A stretch of 64,000 nucleotides of DNA from an uncultured bacterium (GCA_937958695.1 CALGNK010000006.1:16932-80931), one strand, 5' to 3'; numbered from the stretch's first letter, positions 18,618 through 28,796 are shown. Numbers and translations: made by a program. The notes: generated from the letters alone by a model not told the origin.

Positions 18618-19178
18618 ATGGATGAAAAGGCATTCACCCGTAGTATAGAAGAAAAGATGAAGCAATCTATAACCGTTTTTCAAAAAGAACTTGTTGGAAT
18701 TAGGACAGGTAGAGCTAATCCAGCGCTAGTAGAAGAGTTAGTGGTTGATTACTATGGGACTGCTACACCACTTTTTCAGCTGGCTAAGATAACTACTCCT
18801 GATTCTAGAACTATACTCATTCAGCCATGGGACAAACAGGCAATTCAGAGTATTGAAAAAGCTATATTAAAATCTAATCTTAGTTTGACACCTATAAATG
18901 ATGGCACATCGATAAGACTTAATATCCCTTCCCCTACCGAGGAAAGAAGGAAAGAACTGGTAAAGTTAGTAAAGAAGAAGGGAGAAGATGCTAAGGTTAT
19001 AGTAAGAAACATAAGAAGGACGGGAATAGAAGAATTAGAGAAGGAAAAAAAGAACGGAAAGATTTCAGAAGATTTAGAGAAGAGACTTAAAGATCAGTTG
19101 CAAAAGATTACAGATAAATATATAGAAGAGATTGATAAGATCTTGGCTGAGAAAGAGAAAGAGATTATGGAGGTATAA
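18618..19178 (+). CDS. frr: Ribosome recycling factor
   Basis: RRF splits post-termination ribosomes with EF-G. The 186-residue protein has the expected three-helix bundle and head domain: VGIRTGRANPALVEELVVDYYG, PWDKQAIQSIEKAI, LNIPSPTEERRKELVKLVKK and VIVRNIRR. Length and spacing are normal. It follows pyrH by 6 bases and precedes uppS by 2. Confidence 0.98.
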   Translation: MDEKAFTRSIEEKMKQSITVFQKELVGIRTGRANPALVEELVVDYYGTATPLFQLAKITTPDSRTILIQPWDKQAIQSIEKAILKSNLSLTPINDGTSIRLNIPSPTEERRKELVKLVKKKGEDAKVIVRNIRRTGIEELEKEKKNGKISEDLEKRLKDQLQKITDKYIEEIDKILAEKEKEIMEV

Positions 19179-19180
19179 CT

Positions 19181-19888
19181 TTGGAATCAAATAACTTACC
19201 CATCCATATAGCTATCATTATGGATGGTAATGGACGTTGGGCTCAAGCTAGAGGGTTACCTAGGATCTATGGACATCAAGAAGGGAAGCAAAATGTAAAA
19301 AGAATAGTTAAACATGCAGCTAACCTTGGCATAAAATATCTTAGTCTTTTTGCCTTCTCTACTGAAAATTGGAAAAGGCCTAAAGAGGAAGTAGATGGAT
19401 TGATGGAGATTCTAAGAGTCGGTCTTCAGGAGGAAAGGCCTGAGTTTATTAGGGAAGGAATAAGAGTTGTTTTTTTTGGCGATAGAACTAGACTACCCAG
19501 GGAAGTGCTTAAAGAAATGGAGTTGACAGAATCTTTAACCTCATCTAATTCTAGACTCCATTTAGCTTTTGCTATTAATTACAGTGGAAGGGACGATATA
19601 CTAAGGGCAACAAAGAAGATATCTCAGAAAGTAGTAGAAGGTAAAGTTAAGGTAGATGATATAGATAACGAGTTGATATCTCAAGAATTAGATACTAGAG
19701 ATTTTCCAGACCCTGACCTTATAATAAGAACTAGTGGAGAATTGAGGATAAGTAATTTTTATCTATGGCAATCTGCCTATAGTGAATTTTACTTTACTCC
19801 AGTTTTATGGCCTGATTTTGACGAAAAAGAGCTTGAATCTGCTATAGAGGCCTACCAAAGTAGAAAGAGACGATTTGGAGGCATCTAA
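19181..19888 (+). CDS. uppS: Isoprenyl (undecaprenyl) diphosphate synthase
   Basis: This cis-prenyltransferase makes the lipid carrier for peptidoglycan. The 235-residue protein has HIAIIMDGNGRWAQARG with the catalytic Asp15, LSLFAFSTENWKRP, INYSGRDD and the C-terminal DLIIRTSGELRISNFYLWQSAYSEFYF region. The start is TTG, preceded by GGAGGT at good spacing. It sits between frr and cdsA as in many bacteria. Confidence 0.96.
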   Translation: MESNNLPIHIAIIMDGNGRWAQARGLPRIYGHQEGKQNVKRIVKHAANLGIKYLSLFAFSTENWKRPKEEVDGLMEILRVGLQEERPEFIREGIRVVFFGDRTRLPREVLKEMELTESLTSSNSRLHLAFAINYSGRDDILRATKKISQKVVEGKVKVDDIDNELISQELDTRDFPDPDLIIRTSGELRISNFYLWQSAYSEFYFTPVLWPDFDEKELESAIEAYQSRKRRFGGI

Positions 19889-19894
19889 ATATTA

Positions 19895-20671
19895 ATGCTG
19901 AAGAGAATTATAAGTGCCGTTATAGGTATTCCAGTAGTTCTGATTCTTATAAAATATGGTGGTATCCCACTTCAGCTTTTTCTCTTAATTCTTTTTATAA
20001 TAGCTTTTTTTGAGTATAGTAGACTTGCAGAGTATATGAATATAAAGATAAGATTTTGGGAGGGTTTGGTTGGAGGAATTTTTATACTTCTCTGGAGTTG
20101 GGAATATGCTACAAGTGTTTTGCAGACATTTATAATTCTTTGGGTTTTTCTTATGCTCTATTTTATAATTATGCAGGATATAGAGAATAGTCTTTCTATA
20201 ATTTCATCTACAATATTTGGCCTTTTATACCTATCAGTTCCACTATCTATGTTCCTAATAATGAGGAAATTCGATCCTAACGGTTATTGGTGTACTATGG
20301 TGATGGTAGGGACATGGGCTTTTGACTCTACAGCCTATTTTATTGGAAGAAAGTTTGGGAGACATAAACTTGCATCTATCTTGAGCCCTCTTAAATCTTG
20401 GGAGGGGTTTATTGGTGGATTATTGGCAACTATAGTAACTACTTTTCTGTTCTTAAGCGACCTTAGAGGTATTTTGATAGGGATACTTCTTGGACTAGGG
20501 GTTCAGGCTGGAGACCTTTTCGAGTCTCTTCTTAAGAGAGAGGCTAATGTAAAGGACTCTGGTAATATTATTCCTGGTCATGGAGGAGTTTTAGACAGGT
20601 TTGATGGATTTTTGGTTGGAGTGGTTTTTGTCTTTCCATTAATAAGGTTTATAGTTGGTGGAGTATGGTAA
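19895..20671 (+). CDS. cdsA: Phosphatidate cytidylyltransferase (CDP-diglyceride synthase)
   Basis: CdsA makes CDP-diacylglycerol for phospholipid synthesis in the inner membrane. The 258 residues form about seven hydrophobic membrane segments. The diagnostic C-terminal motif is complete: GDLFESLLKREANVKDSGN followed by IIPGHGGVLDRFDG. GGAGG lies about 15 bases before the ATG, a wide spacing. The end overlaps dxr by 7 bases. Confidence 0.95.
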   Translation: MLKRIISAVIGIPVVLILIKYGGIPLQLFLLILFIIAFFEYSRLAEYMNIKIRFWEGLVGGIFILLWSWEYATSVLQTFIILWVFLMLYFIIMQDIENSLSIISSTIFGLLYLSVPLSMFLIMRKFDPNGYWCTMVMVGTWAFDSTAYFIGRKFGRHKLASILSPLKSWEGFIGGLLATIVTTFLFLSDLRGILIGILLGLGVQAGDLFESLLKREANVKDSGNIIPGHGGVLDRFDGFLVGVVFVFPLIRFIVGGVW

Positions 20672-21837
20672 AAAAAATAATTCTTATAGGTTCTACAGGT
20701 GCTCTAGGCACACAGGTTCTCGAAGTTATAAGAGAGTTTAGAGATAGATTTGAAATAGTTGGTTTAGGAGCTAGGAGAGATTCCGAAAGATTAGCCTTGC
20801 AGGTTAACGAGTTTCACCCAAAGTATGTTCTTCTTACAGAAGAAAATAGTACATCTTTTTCTTTGAAATCTGCTATAGAAGCTAATAAAAGTAAGTTTTT
20901 TTCTGGTATAAAGGGGCTTAAAGAGATTGTCTCTGTAGATAATGTAGATCTTGTTGTAATAGTTATGGGCGGATCTTTAGGAATATATCCTCTTTGGGAA
21001 GCTATAAGGTATAATAGAAATATAGCAATAGCTAATAAAGAATCTATTGTTATGATGGGAGAGGTTATAAGAGAATTGGCTGATAGAAAGGGGATAAACT
21101 TAGTACCTATAGATAGTGAGCCTAGTGCTATTTTTCAATGCCTTAAGGCTCTAGATAATAGAGAGGAATTAGATAGTGTTATTCTTACAGCCTCTGGCGG
21201 CCCATTTAGAAAGTTTACTAGGGAACAATTAGAAGAAGTAACTCCTGAAGAGGCTATAGCTCACCCTGTATGGAGAATGGGGAAAAGGATAAGTGTAGAC
21301 TCTGCCACTTTGATGAATAAGGGACTCGAATATATTGAGTTACATAAGTTTTTCAATATACCTTATGAGAAGATACATATAGTTGTGCATCCTCAAGGTA
21401 TTATGCATGGGGCTATAAGTTTGGTGGATGGAAGCTTCATCTCTCTTATGAGTAATCCAGATATGAAGATACCTATACTCTATGCACTTTCCTATCCTGA
21501 AAGGCTATCAACATCTTGGAAGAAGTTGAATCTTATAGAGTTGAGAGACCTTACATTTGAATTACCTGACGTTGAAAAGTTTCCTGCATTAAGGATAGCA
21601 ATGGAGGCTGGTAGAAAAGGAGATTCTTATCCTACAGTTCTTAATGCATCAGATGAAACTGCAGTAGAGCTTTTCCTTAATAGAAGAATAAAATTTACAG
21701 ATATACCTATTCTAGTAGAAGAAGTTCTGTGTAGACATAACCCAGTATCTATAGATTCTGTAGATACAGTAATGGAGATAGATATTTGGGCAAGAAGAGA
21801 GACTATGAATATATTGGATAAGGTGATAAAAAGATGA
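20665..21837 (+). CDS. dxr: 1-deoxy-D-xylulose 5-phosphate reductoisomerase
   Basis: DXR makes 2-C-methyl-D-erythritol 4-phosphate, the committed step of the MEP isoprenoid route. The 390-residue protein has the NADPH site IILIGSTGALGTQVLEVI, IANKESIVMMG, the metal motif PIDSEPSAIFQCL, TASGGPFR and DSATLMNKGLEYIELH. With ispG and uppS nearby, this operon covers several isoprenoid steps. Confidence 0.97.
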   Translation: MVKKIILIGSTGALGTQVLEVIREFRDRFEIVGLGARRDSERLALQVNEFHPKYVLLTEENSTSFSLKSAIEANKSKFFSGIKGLKEIVSVDNVDLVVIVMGGSLGIYPLWEAIRYNRNIAIANKESIVMMGEVIRELADRKGINLVPIDSEPSAIFQCLKALDNREELDSVILTASGGPFRKFTREQLEEVTPEEAIAHPVWRMGKRISVDSATLMNKGLEYIELHKFFNIPYEKIHIVVHPQGIMHGAISLVDGSFISLMSNPDMKIPILYALSYPERLSTSWKKLNLIELRDLTFELPDVEKFPALRIAMEAGRKGDSYPTVLNASDETAVELFLNRRIKFTDIPILVEEVLCRHNPVSIDSVDTVMEIDIWARRETMNILDKVIKR

Positions 21838-22850
21838 ATCTATTCTATTTTCTTATACTGGTAGGGATATTAGTTTTAATACATGAGTATGGGCATTATT
21901 TATTTGCTAGGTTACATAAAGTTGGAGTTATAGAATTTTCTATAGGTTTTGGCCCGAGTATACTTTCTTTTGAAAAGAATAAAACTAAGTTTTCTATAAG
22001 ATTACTTCCATTTGGGGGTTACGTGAAACTTGCAGGGTTAGATACAGAAGAAACTGTAGATGATGAGTCTAGTTTCCATAGAAAGAGTTGGTTGGCAAGA
22101 TTTTCCATACTAGCTTCAGGTGGAATTATGAATTTCTTGCTAGCTATATTTATCCTATCATTACTTTTTACTTGGGGTTTTCCTACTGTTATTCCTACAG
22201 GGATTAACTCAGTACTTTCTGGTTCTCCTGCAGAGCTAGCAGGTATAAAGCCTGGAGATAAGATTATTTCTATAAATGGAAAGCTAGTATCTACAGCCCA
22301 AGATATAACTCAGGCGATACAAAGTTCGGAAGATAAAGTGATATTAGTAATTGAGAGGGAAGGGAATAGGTTAACTTTTGAGATAATGCCTAGATATGAC
22401 GCAGAACAGAATAAAAAACTTATAGGTATTACAGTTCCATCTTTTACTGAAATTAAATATTCTATCTTTAATGCTCTTAAGATAGCATTTGGTACTTTCA
22501 GTGCTATTATATTAGGAACCTTAGATGCCCTTTGGAAGCTTATAACAGGTAGACTTGGCACCGAGTCTTTTAGCGGTCCAATTGGGGTGGCTAGGATGAC
22601 TGGAGCAGCTGCTCAGATGGGAATAAAAGTATTTCTCCAACTTATGGCTTTCTTAAGTATACAATGGGGATTATTTAATCTATTGCCTATACCTGCATTA
22701 GATGGGGGAAGGATACTATTTCTTATATTGAATCTTTGGAAGCGAGTTAAGATTTCACCTGAGAGAGAGAATTTTATCCATTATATAGGATTTATTATCC
22801 TTTTGGTACTGATGATAATAGTTACAATAGGAGATGTAAGAAAATTCTAA
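21834..22850 (+). CDS. rseP: RseP-family site-2 zinc metalloprotease
   Basis: This membrane protease cuts substrates inside the bilayer, for example anti-sigma factors and signal peptides. The zinc site HEYGH is at residues 17-21 in the first membrane segment. One PDZ domain lies near 118-190 (SPAELAGIKPGDKIISING). The second metal motif is in LLPIPALDGGRILF near the C-terminus. It has 338 residues and about four membrane segments, and overlaps dxr by 4 bases (ATGA) and ispG by one. Confidence 0.94.
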   Translation: MNLFYFLILVGILVLIHEYGHYLFARLHKVGVIEFSIGFGPSILSFEKNKTKFSIRLLPFGGYVKLAGLDTEETVDDESSFHRKSWLARFSILASGGIMNFLLAIFILSLLFTWGFPTVIPTGINSVLSGSPAELAGIKPGDKIISINGKLVSTAQDITQAIQSSEDKVILVIEREGNRLTFEIMPRYDAEQNKKLIGITVPSFTEIKYSIFNALKIAFGTFSAIILGTLDALWKLITGRLGTESFSGPIGVARMTGAAAQMGIKVFLQLMAFLSIQWGLFNLLPIPALDGGRILFLILNLWKRVKISPERENFIHYIGFIILLVLMIIVTIGDVRKF

Positions 22851-23944
22851 TGTTTAGGAGAGAAGATACCCTACCTGTAAAGATCGGAAATATCGTTATA
22901 GGTGGAGGAAATCCAGTTGCAGTTCAATCTATGACAAATACTCGTACAGAAGATGTGACAGCTACTGTATATCAGATAAAGAGATTAGAAAGGGCTGGAT
23001 GTGAACTAGTAAGAGTGGCGGTCCCTACAAAGGATTCTGCCCTGAGTCTTGGAAAGATAAAAAGAAATATCTCTATACCTCTTATCGCTGATTTACACTT
23101 TGATCTATCATTAGGTTTTATCGCATTAGAGATGGGAGTAGATAAGATAAGGATAAATCCGGGAACTGTTCCCAATAAAGATATATTAAGGAGTTTGGTT
23201 TTGGAAGCTAAGGCTAGAAATGTCCCTATAAGGGTTGGAGTAAATAAGGGGTCATTACCGGATACTTATAGCAAAGATAAAGGAGGTCTAGTGAAATGCA
23301 CTTTAGATTATGTGAAACTTATAGAGGATTGGGGATATAATAATCTTGTAGTATCAATTAAATCTTCTGATCCAGAAGAAACGGTAGATGCAAATATACT
23401 CTTAGCTTCTTATGTTAGATATCCGATATCCTTAGGGGTAACAGAAGCAGGAGGAGGGTGGAGAGGTATAGTTAAGTCTTCCGTTGGTCTAGTATTAGCG
23501 TTAAAAGAAGGTATAGGAGATACTGTAAGAGTTTCTCTTACTGGTGACCCTGTTATGGAAGTAAGGGTGGCTTATGAGATATTGAGAAATTTGGGATTAA
23601 GAAAGCGTGGAATAAACCTAATAGCTTGTCCAACTTGTGGGAGATGCCAAGTTGATTTAGAGTCTTACTATAAAGAGATCGAATCTGCGCTGGATGATAT
23701 AACAATGCCTATGGATGTTGCTGTTATGGGTTGCAGTGTAAATGGACCTGGCGAGGCAAAATTAGCTGACTGTGGTGTTGCTTTTGGAAAGGATAAGGCG
23801 GTATTCTTTGTAAAAGGAGAAATAGTAGGAACATTTAGTCCTAGAGAAGCTATTGAAAAACTTATAAGTTATGTAAAGGAGGCAGAGAAATCTGAAAATG
23901 AGAATGTCACAGCTATTCTATTATCCACAGAAAGAGATGCCTAA
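22850..23944 (+). CDS. ispG: 4-hydroxy-3-methylbut-2-enyl diphosphate synthase
   Basis: IspG is a 4Fe-4S enzyme of the MEP pathway. The 364-residue protein has the TIM-barrel start VAVQSMTNTRTEDV and the cluster ligands in ACPTCGRC and GCSVNGPGEA. The ligand set (two Cys plus Cys, and a Glu) is complete. Its C-terminal 15 codons overlap the start of proS by 47 bases, an unusually long overlap; the tail past YVKEAEK is not conserved in the family. Confidence 0.96.
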   Translation: MFRREDTLPVKIGNIVIGGGNPVAVQSMTNTRTEDVTATVYQIKRLERAGCELVRVAVPTKDSALSLGKIKRNISIPLIADLHFDLSLGFIALEMGVDKIRINPGTVPNKDILRSLVLEAKARNVPIRVGVNKGSLPDTYSKDKGGLVKCTLDYVKLIEDWGYNNLVVSIKSSDPEETVDANILLASYVRYPISLGVTEAGGGWRGIVKSSVGLVLALKEGIGDTVRVSLTGDPVMEVRVAYEILRNLGLRKRGINLIACPTCGRCQVDLESYYKEIESALDDITMPMDVAVMGCSVNGPGEAKLADCGVAFGKDKAVFFVKGEIVGTFSPREAIEKLISYVKEAEKSENENVTAILLSTERDA

Positions 23945-25583
23945 GGATGTAGAGGCTATAAGTCATATGCTTATGCTTAAAAGTTGTATGATAGAAAGAG
24001 TTGCCTCTGGTATATATAACTTTTTACCTTTAGGGTTTCGTGTACTAAAGAGGATAGAGGATATAATTAGAAGAGAGATGTTAGCCATAGGTGCTCAGGA
24101 AGTTCTACTCCCAGCTCTTCATCCTAGTGAGCTATGGAAGATAACTGGAAGATGGGACGAGTATGGGGAAGAGTTATTTAAGCTTAAAGATAGACATGAT
24201 CGGATGATGTGTCTAGGCCCTACCCATGAAGAGATTATAACTGCTCTAGTAAAGGCTAAGATAAACTCCTATAGACAACTTCCTTTTATGCTTTTCCAGA
24301 TTCAGACAAAGTTTCGAGATGAACCTAGACCTAGATTTGGAATTATAAGGAGTAGAGAGTTTATTATGAAAGACCTGTATAGCTTTCATGCTGATGAAGA
24401 AAGCTTAAATGAAGGATACTATAAGGTTTATCAAGCGTATAAGAATATCTTTGACGAGATAGGATTAGATTATAAGATTGTTGAAGCAGAGAGTGGTCCT
24501 ATAGGCGGGGATGTCTCTCATGAGTTTGTAATAATAGCTGAAAGCGGAGAAGATGAGATAACTTACTGTTCTTCCTGTAGTTATTCGGCTACTACTGAGA
24601 AGGCTGAGTACAAGCCTGTAATAATAGAGGATGATGAAGAATTGTTACCTATAGAAAAGATTTATACTCCAGATTTGAAGAGTGTAGATGAAGTATCCAA
24701 TTATCTAGGCGTTCCACCATCTAAGCTAATCAAGACTATCATGATAAAGGCAGATGGTAGAGACATCGCTCTACTAGTAAAAGGAGATAGCGAAGTAAAT
24801 CTAAAGAGAGTAGAGGAGCTTTTAGATGTTAAAGATGTATCCCTTATAGAGGATAATGAGACTTCAGTGCCACTAGGTTTTGTTGGTCCCGTTGGTTTAA
24901 AAGGGATAGAGATTATTGCAGACCCAGAGATAAAAGGTGTGAAGAATGGGGTTGTAGGGGCTAATGAGAAGAACTATCACTTCAAAAATGTTAATATTGG
25001 AAGAGATTTCAATCCTACACGTTTTCTCCCTATAAGAAAGGTAAAGAAAGGAGACCTCTGTCCTAGATGCGGAGGAGATCTCATCATCTCTAAGGGGATA
25101 GAAGCAGGACATATATTTAAACTTGGGACAAAATACAGCGAACCTATGGGGGCGGTCTTTCAAACTGCTACGGGACAGTTGAAACCTATCATAATGGGGT
25201 GTTATGGGATAGGGGTAAGTAGACTTGTTGCTGCTAGTATAGAGCAGAATAATGATGATAATGGTATTATATGGCCAAGAAGTATTGCCCCGTACGAAGT
25301 ATATATACTGCCTACAGATTGGACCAATAATACTATTAAAAATTTTTCAGAAGACCTATATAGAAAACTTTTACAGAAAGGTTATGAGGTGCTATTGGAT
25401 GACAGGGATGAGAGGGCAGGAGTTAAATTTATGGATGCTGATCTTTTGGGAATTCCAATGCGCGTAACTATAGGTAATAAATTTATAAAGTCAGGTATTG
25501 TAGAGTTGAAGAATAGAAGAAAACCAGATGTATTAGAGGTTTCTGCTAGAGAGGTTATAGATCGATTGGAAGAGGTATTCTAA
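23898..25583 (+). CDS. proS: Prolyl-tRNA synthetase, bacterial type with editing domain
   Basis: ProS charges tRNA-Pro. The 561-residue protein is the long bacterial form. Class II motif 1 and motif 2 regions come first (LPLGFRVLKRIE, GPTHEEIIT, FRDEPRPRFG). An insertion near residues 225-385 resembles the YbaK-like editing domain that removes mischarged alanine. Motif 3 (GCYGIGVSRLVAA) and the anticodon-binding domain follow. The start lies inside ispG; AAAGGAGG is about 15 bases before ATG 23898. The second in-frame ATG (23904) is an alternative. Confidence 0.96.
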   Translation: MRMSQLFYYPQKEMPKDVEAISHMLMLKSCMIERVASGIYNFLPLGFRVLKRIEDIIRREMLAIGAQEVLLPALHPSELWKITGRWDEYGEELFKLKDRHDRMMCLGPTHEEIITALVKAKINSYRQLPFMLFQIQTKFRDEPRPRFGIIRSREFIMKDLYSFHADEESLNEGYYKVYQAYKNIFDEIGLDYKIVEAESGPIGGDVSHEFVIIAESGEDEITYCSSCSYSATTEKAEYKPVIIEDDEELLPIEKIYTPDLKSVDEVSNYLGVPPSKLIKTIMIKADGRDIALLVKGDSEVNLKRVEELLDVKDVSLIEDNETSVPLGFVGPVGLKGIEIIADPEIKGVKNGVVGANEKNYHFKNVNIGRDFNPTRFLPIRKVKKGDLCPRCGGDLIISKGIEAGHIFKLGTKYSEPMGAVFQTATGQLKPIIMGCYGIGVSRLVAASIEQNNDDNGIIWPRSIAPYEVYILPTDWTNNTIKNFSEDLYRKLLQKGYEVLLDDRDERAGVKFMDADLLGIPMRVTIGNKFIKSGIVELKNRRKPDVLEVSAREVIDRLEEVF

Positions 25584-25584
25584 T

Positions 25585-26700
25585 GTGAAGATATTATTCC
25601 TTACCGCTAGTATAGGGACTGGTCATAATAAAGCTATAGAGTCTGTAGCTAATGCTCTTAATATAATCTGCCGAGAAAGAGGATTAGAAGATATCCAGTA
25701 TAAGATTGTTGATGTATATAACTATATAAACGTAGCATTGGGGAAATTTGTCTCCAAAAGTTATGAAAGAATAGTAAACATTGCACCAAATCTTTATGGA
25801 TATTTCTATACATTAGGGGAAGATTCTACCGCTTTGAAAGAATTTCTGCACCATATAGGTGTAGGAAAGGTGAAGAGTCTTATTGAAGAGTATAATCCAG
25901 ATATTATTGTTTCTTCTCATGAATCTCCTTCAGGTATGGTAGCTAGTCTTAAGAAGGAACAGGGATTAAAAACAGAATTAATAGGTATAGTTACTGACTT
26001 TAGAGCTCATCCCTTTTGGGTTTATGATGAAATAGACAAATATATGGTTCCTAACGAGTTTACTAAGAATTATTTGATTAGAGAGGGAATTTCTCCGGAG
26101 AAGATATATGTTACTGGTATACCGGTAGATCTAAGATTTGCCCAGGAATATGATAAAGCAGAATTGAAAAGGAAATTTAATCTCGATCCTAATAAGTTTA
26201 CGATACTTTTAATGGGAAGCTGGCTCGATATAGGGATAGACGATCTTATAGAAGATTTAGACAAAGCATCTTTACCTATTCAGATTATAGCGGTATCAGG
26301 TAAGAATGAGAAATTAAAGGAACGTTTAGAGAAAATAAAGAGTAAGACTAATATGCCTTTAGTAGTCTTTGGCTTTATTACTAATGTTTATGAAGTTATG
26401 CATGCTTCTGACATAATTATAACAAAACCCGGAGGACTTATCTCTTCTGAGACTTTAGCATCTGGACTTCCTATGATCATAGTAAATCCAATACCTGGGC
26501 AGGAGGAATTTAATGCTTTATACCTTACAACTGAAGGGGCAGGCTTAAGAGTGAATAAACTTTCTGAGGTTCGTACTGTGATGGAGTTACTATTGGGAAG
26601 TCCAAAGAGAATTGAGGAAATGTCTGATAATGCCAAGAGGATAGGAAGGCCTCGGGCAAGTTTCGAAATAGCAGAGATTATCTTATGCAAAAGGGGTTAG
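25585..26700 (+). CDS. MGDG-synthase-like glycosyltransferase (GT28 type)
   Basis: The 371-residue protein has the N-terminal motif ILFLTASIGTGHNKAIESVANAL of the monogalactosyl/diglucosyl diacylglycerol synthase family. The GT-B fold sugar-nucleotide site follows (TKPGGLISSETLASGLPMI, then NPIPGQEEFNALYL). Such enzymes transfer a sugar from UDP-hexose to a membrane lipid. The start is GTG one base after the proS stop. It overlaps cobO by 16 bases. The substrate cannot be read from sequence. Confidence 0.8.
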   Translation: MKILFLTASIGTGHNKAIESVANALNIICRERGLEDIQYKIVDVYNYINVALGKFVSKSYERIVNIAPNLYGYFYTLGEDSTALKEFLHHIGVGKVKSLIEEYNPDIIVSSHESPSGMVASLKKEQGLKTELIGIVTDFRAHPFWVYDEIDKYMVPNEFTKNYLIREGISPEKIYVTGIPVDLRFAQEYDKAELKRKFNLDPNKFTILLMGSWLDIGIDDLIEDLDKASLPIQIIAVSGKNEKLKERLEKIKSKTNMPLVVFGFITNVYEVMHASDIIITKPGGLISSETLASGLPMIIVNPIPGQEEFNALYLTTEGAGLRVNKLSEVRTVMELLLGSPKRIEEMSDNAKRIGRPRASFEIAEIILCKRG

Positions 26701-27209
26701 TAGAGGTATATACCGGAGATGGTAAAGGGAAGACTACGTCAGCATTTGGCCTTGTTTTGAGAGCTTTAGGAAGAGGTAAGAAGGTTATTATTTTTCAGTT
26801 TATAAAATCTAGCTCCTTCCCGTCTGGAGAGGTTATTGCTCTAAGAATGGCTTTCCCTGAGGTGGAGATTATTCAGGGAGGTAGCGGAAGATTTATAAAT
26901 ACTAAGCCTACAGAAGATGATATAGCTTTAGCTAAAATCCTTTATGAAAAGATCCTTTCAGCTGTTTCGTCTGGAAGATATGATATCGTAGTTGTAGATG
27001 AGGTATTTCCGGCTTATAATGTTGGGCTCATCACATTAAAAGATATACTAGATCTCATAGAGAAAAAGGCTGAAAATACAGAACTTGTTCTTACCGGTAG
27101 AGGAGCTCCCGAAGAAGTAATAAGATTGTCTCATCTTGTTACAGAGATGAAAGAGATTAAACATCCTTTTAGAGATGGAATAAAGGCCAGGATTGGAATA
27201 GAATATTGA
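26685..27209 (+). CDS. cobO: Cob(I)alamin adenosyltransferase, CobA/CobO type
   Basis: This enzyme adenosylates corrinoids to make coenzyme B12. The 174-residue P-loop protein has GDGKGKTTSAFG (residues 11-22), VDEVFPAYNVG (the Walker B-like region) and LTGRGAPEEVI, all typical of CobA/CobO/BtuR. It is embedded between a glycosyltransferase and a GH57 enzyme, so its position in this operon has no evident functional link. No other B12 gene is in the window. Confidence 0.92.
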   Translation: MQKGLVEVYTGDGKGKTTSAFGLVLRALGRGKKVIIFQFIKSSSFPSGEVIALRMAFPEVEIIQGGSGRFINTKPTEDDIALAKILYEKILSAVSSGRYDIVVVDEVFPAYNVGLITLKDILDLIEKKAENTELVLTGRGAPEEVIRLSHLVTEMKEIKHPFRDGIKARIGIEY

Positions 27210-27225
27210 AAAGGAGGCGATTCCA

Positions 27226-28791
27226 TTGTCTGGGTATTTTATGATTGTGCTTCATACCCATATTCCTTTTGTTAAAGGTAAGGGTATGTGGCCTTTTGGG
27301 GAGGAATGGTTATATGAGGTTATGTATGGTTCTTATATCCCTTTAGTTAAGATGTTAGAAGACTTATACGAAGATGGGATAATTCCTAATATTACTGTTA
27401 GTATAACCCCTGTTCTCCTTTCTCAACTTACGATGCCTGAGTGTATAGATGGCTTTCGAAGATATATAGCTAGAAAGATAGAACTTATAAATGCTGATAG
27501 AGATTATTTTAAACATACGCAAGAGACAGATTTATTTAATCTTACATTCTACTATAGGGACATTTTAGAAGATAGATTAAGATATTTTGAAGAATCTGGC
27601 GGTAATTTAGTGAAGAAGCTTTCTCAGTTAGCAAAGAAGGGTGTAATAGAGCTTATAACCTCCTCAGCTACGCACGCATATTTACCTCTTTTGAAAAATG
27701 AGAAATCTATCAGACTTCAGCTAAAAGTAGGCAAGGAGGAACATATTAACATTACTGGACTTATACCCTACGGAATGTGGTTACCAGAATGTGCCTATAG
27801 ACCAGGTATTGAGAATTTTATGTCTGAGATGGGCTATAAATTTTCATTCTTTGAAGAACATGCCATACGAGGAGGAAAGGCTTATAGCCCTTATGGAGAA
27901 GAGACAGAATCTAAAGTGCCTTTTAGGGATTATTCGGTCTTTAAACCTTACTATATAAGAAATTCTAATGTGTCTGCTTTTGGGAGAGCTGGAGACATTT
28001 CAGGACAGATATGGTCTAAGGATTTAGGATACCCGGGAGAGGCTCTCTATAGAGAATTTCATAAACGTAAAGAAGGTTCCGGATTACAGTATTGGATGGT
28101 TACTGGTCCCAATGTCGACCTCGGTGCAAAGGAGCCTTATAACCCTGACCTTGCTTTAAAGAAAGTAAGAGAGCATGCCGTACATTTCCTTTGGAGACTA
28201 GAGAGAACGGTAGAAAATACAAATGTAAATAATCCTGTTATAGTGACCCCATTTGATACTGAACTTTTTGGCCACTGGTGGTGGGAAGGGGTTGATTTTA
28301 TAAAAGAGCTTCTTATAAGAGTAAACTCTTCCAATTTAGTAAAGACAATAACTCCTAGTAGATATCTTGCTAGCTTTCCTCCCACTGAATCTATAGAGAT
28401 ACCAGAATCAAGCTGGGGAGTTGGTGGAGGACATGAGGTTTGGTATAATGAAAACACGAAGTGGATGTGGGAGAAAATATATGAGGTTGAGAATAAGATA
28501 GATAGAATTTTCTCTAGTAAGGATTTTTCTGGTTGGCAAGAGAGAATAGCGGACCAAATAATAAGAGAATTTTTACTCCTTACTAGTTCTGACTGGGAAT
28601 TCCTAATATATACAAAATCGGCTGGAGATTACGGAGAAAAAAGATTTAATGAGCATTTGACCAATATGAAGTTACTCTTTGACCTCCTTGAGAAGCAGAC
28701 TTTATCTAACGAAGATAAGGGGTTCATTATAGATTTAGAGAAACGTGATTCTCTATTTCCAGAACGTAAACTTTGGTCTCTCTGGAGGTGA
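27226..28791 (+). CDS. GH57 1,4-alpha-glucan branching enzyme (DUF1957 family)
   Basis: GH57 branching enzymes introduce alpha-1,6 branches into glycogen. The 521-residue protein begins FMIVLHTHIPFVKGKG, has the nucleophile motif GMWLPECAY and the acid/base motif PFDTELFGHWWWEG, and ends with a C-terminal helical domain (DUF1957). There is no signal peptide, so it is cytoplasmic. The start is TTG with AAAGGAGG 8 bases upstream. It lies directly before glgA, which supports a role in glucan synthesis. Confidence 0.88.
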   Translation: MSGYFMIVLHTHIPFVKGKGMWPFGEEWLYEVMYGSYIPLVKMLEDLYEDGIIPNITVSITPVLLSQLTMPECIDGFRRYIARKIELINADRDYFKHTQETDLFNLTFYYRDILEDRLRYFEESGGNLVKKLSQLAKKGVIELITSSATHAYLPLLKNEKSIRLQLKVGKEEHINITGLIPYGMWLPECAYRPGIENFMSEMGYKFSFFEEHAIRGGKAYSPYGEETESKVPFRDYSVFKPYYIRNSNVSAFGRAGDISGQIWSKDLGYPGEALYREFHKRKEGSGLQYWMVTGPNVDLGAKEPYNPDLALKKVREHAVHFLWRLERTVENTNVNNPVIVTPFDTELFGHWWWEGVDFIKELLIRVNSSNLVKTITPSRYLASFPPTESIEIPESSWGVGGGHEVWYNENTKWMWEKIYEVENKIDRIFSSKDFSGWQERIADQIIREFLLLTSSDWEFLIYTKSAGDYGEKRFNEHLTNMKLLFDLLEKQTLSNEDKGFIIDLEKRDSLFPERKLWSLWR

Positions 28792-28796
28792 ACTTT

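Noticed and set aside
28773-28796. Longer glgA frame beginning in the branching enzyme gene
   Set aside because: GGAGGTGA directly precedes ATG 28797, and the family start MKILLVASEV matches that position.
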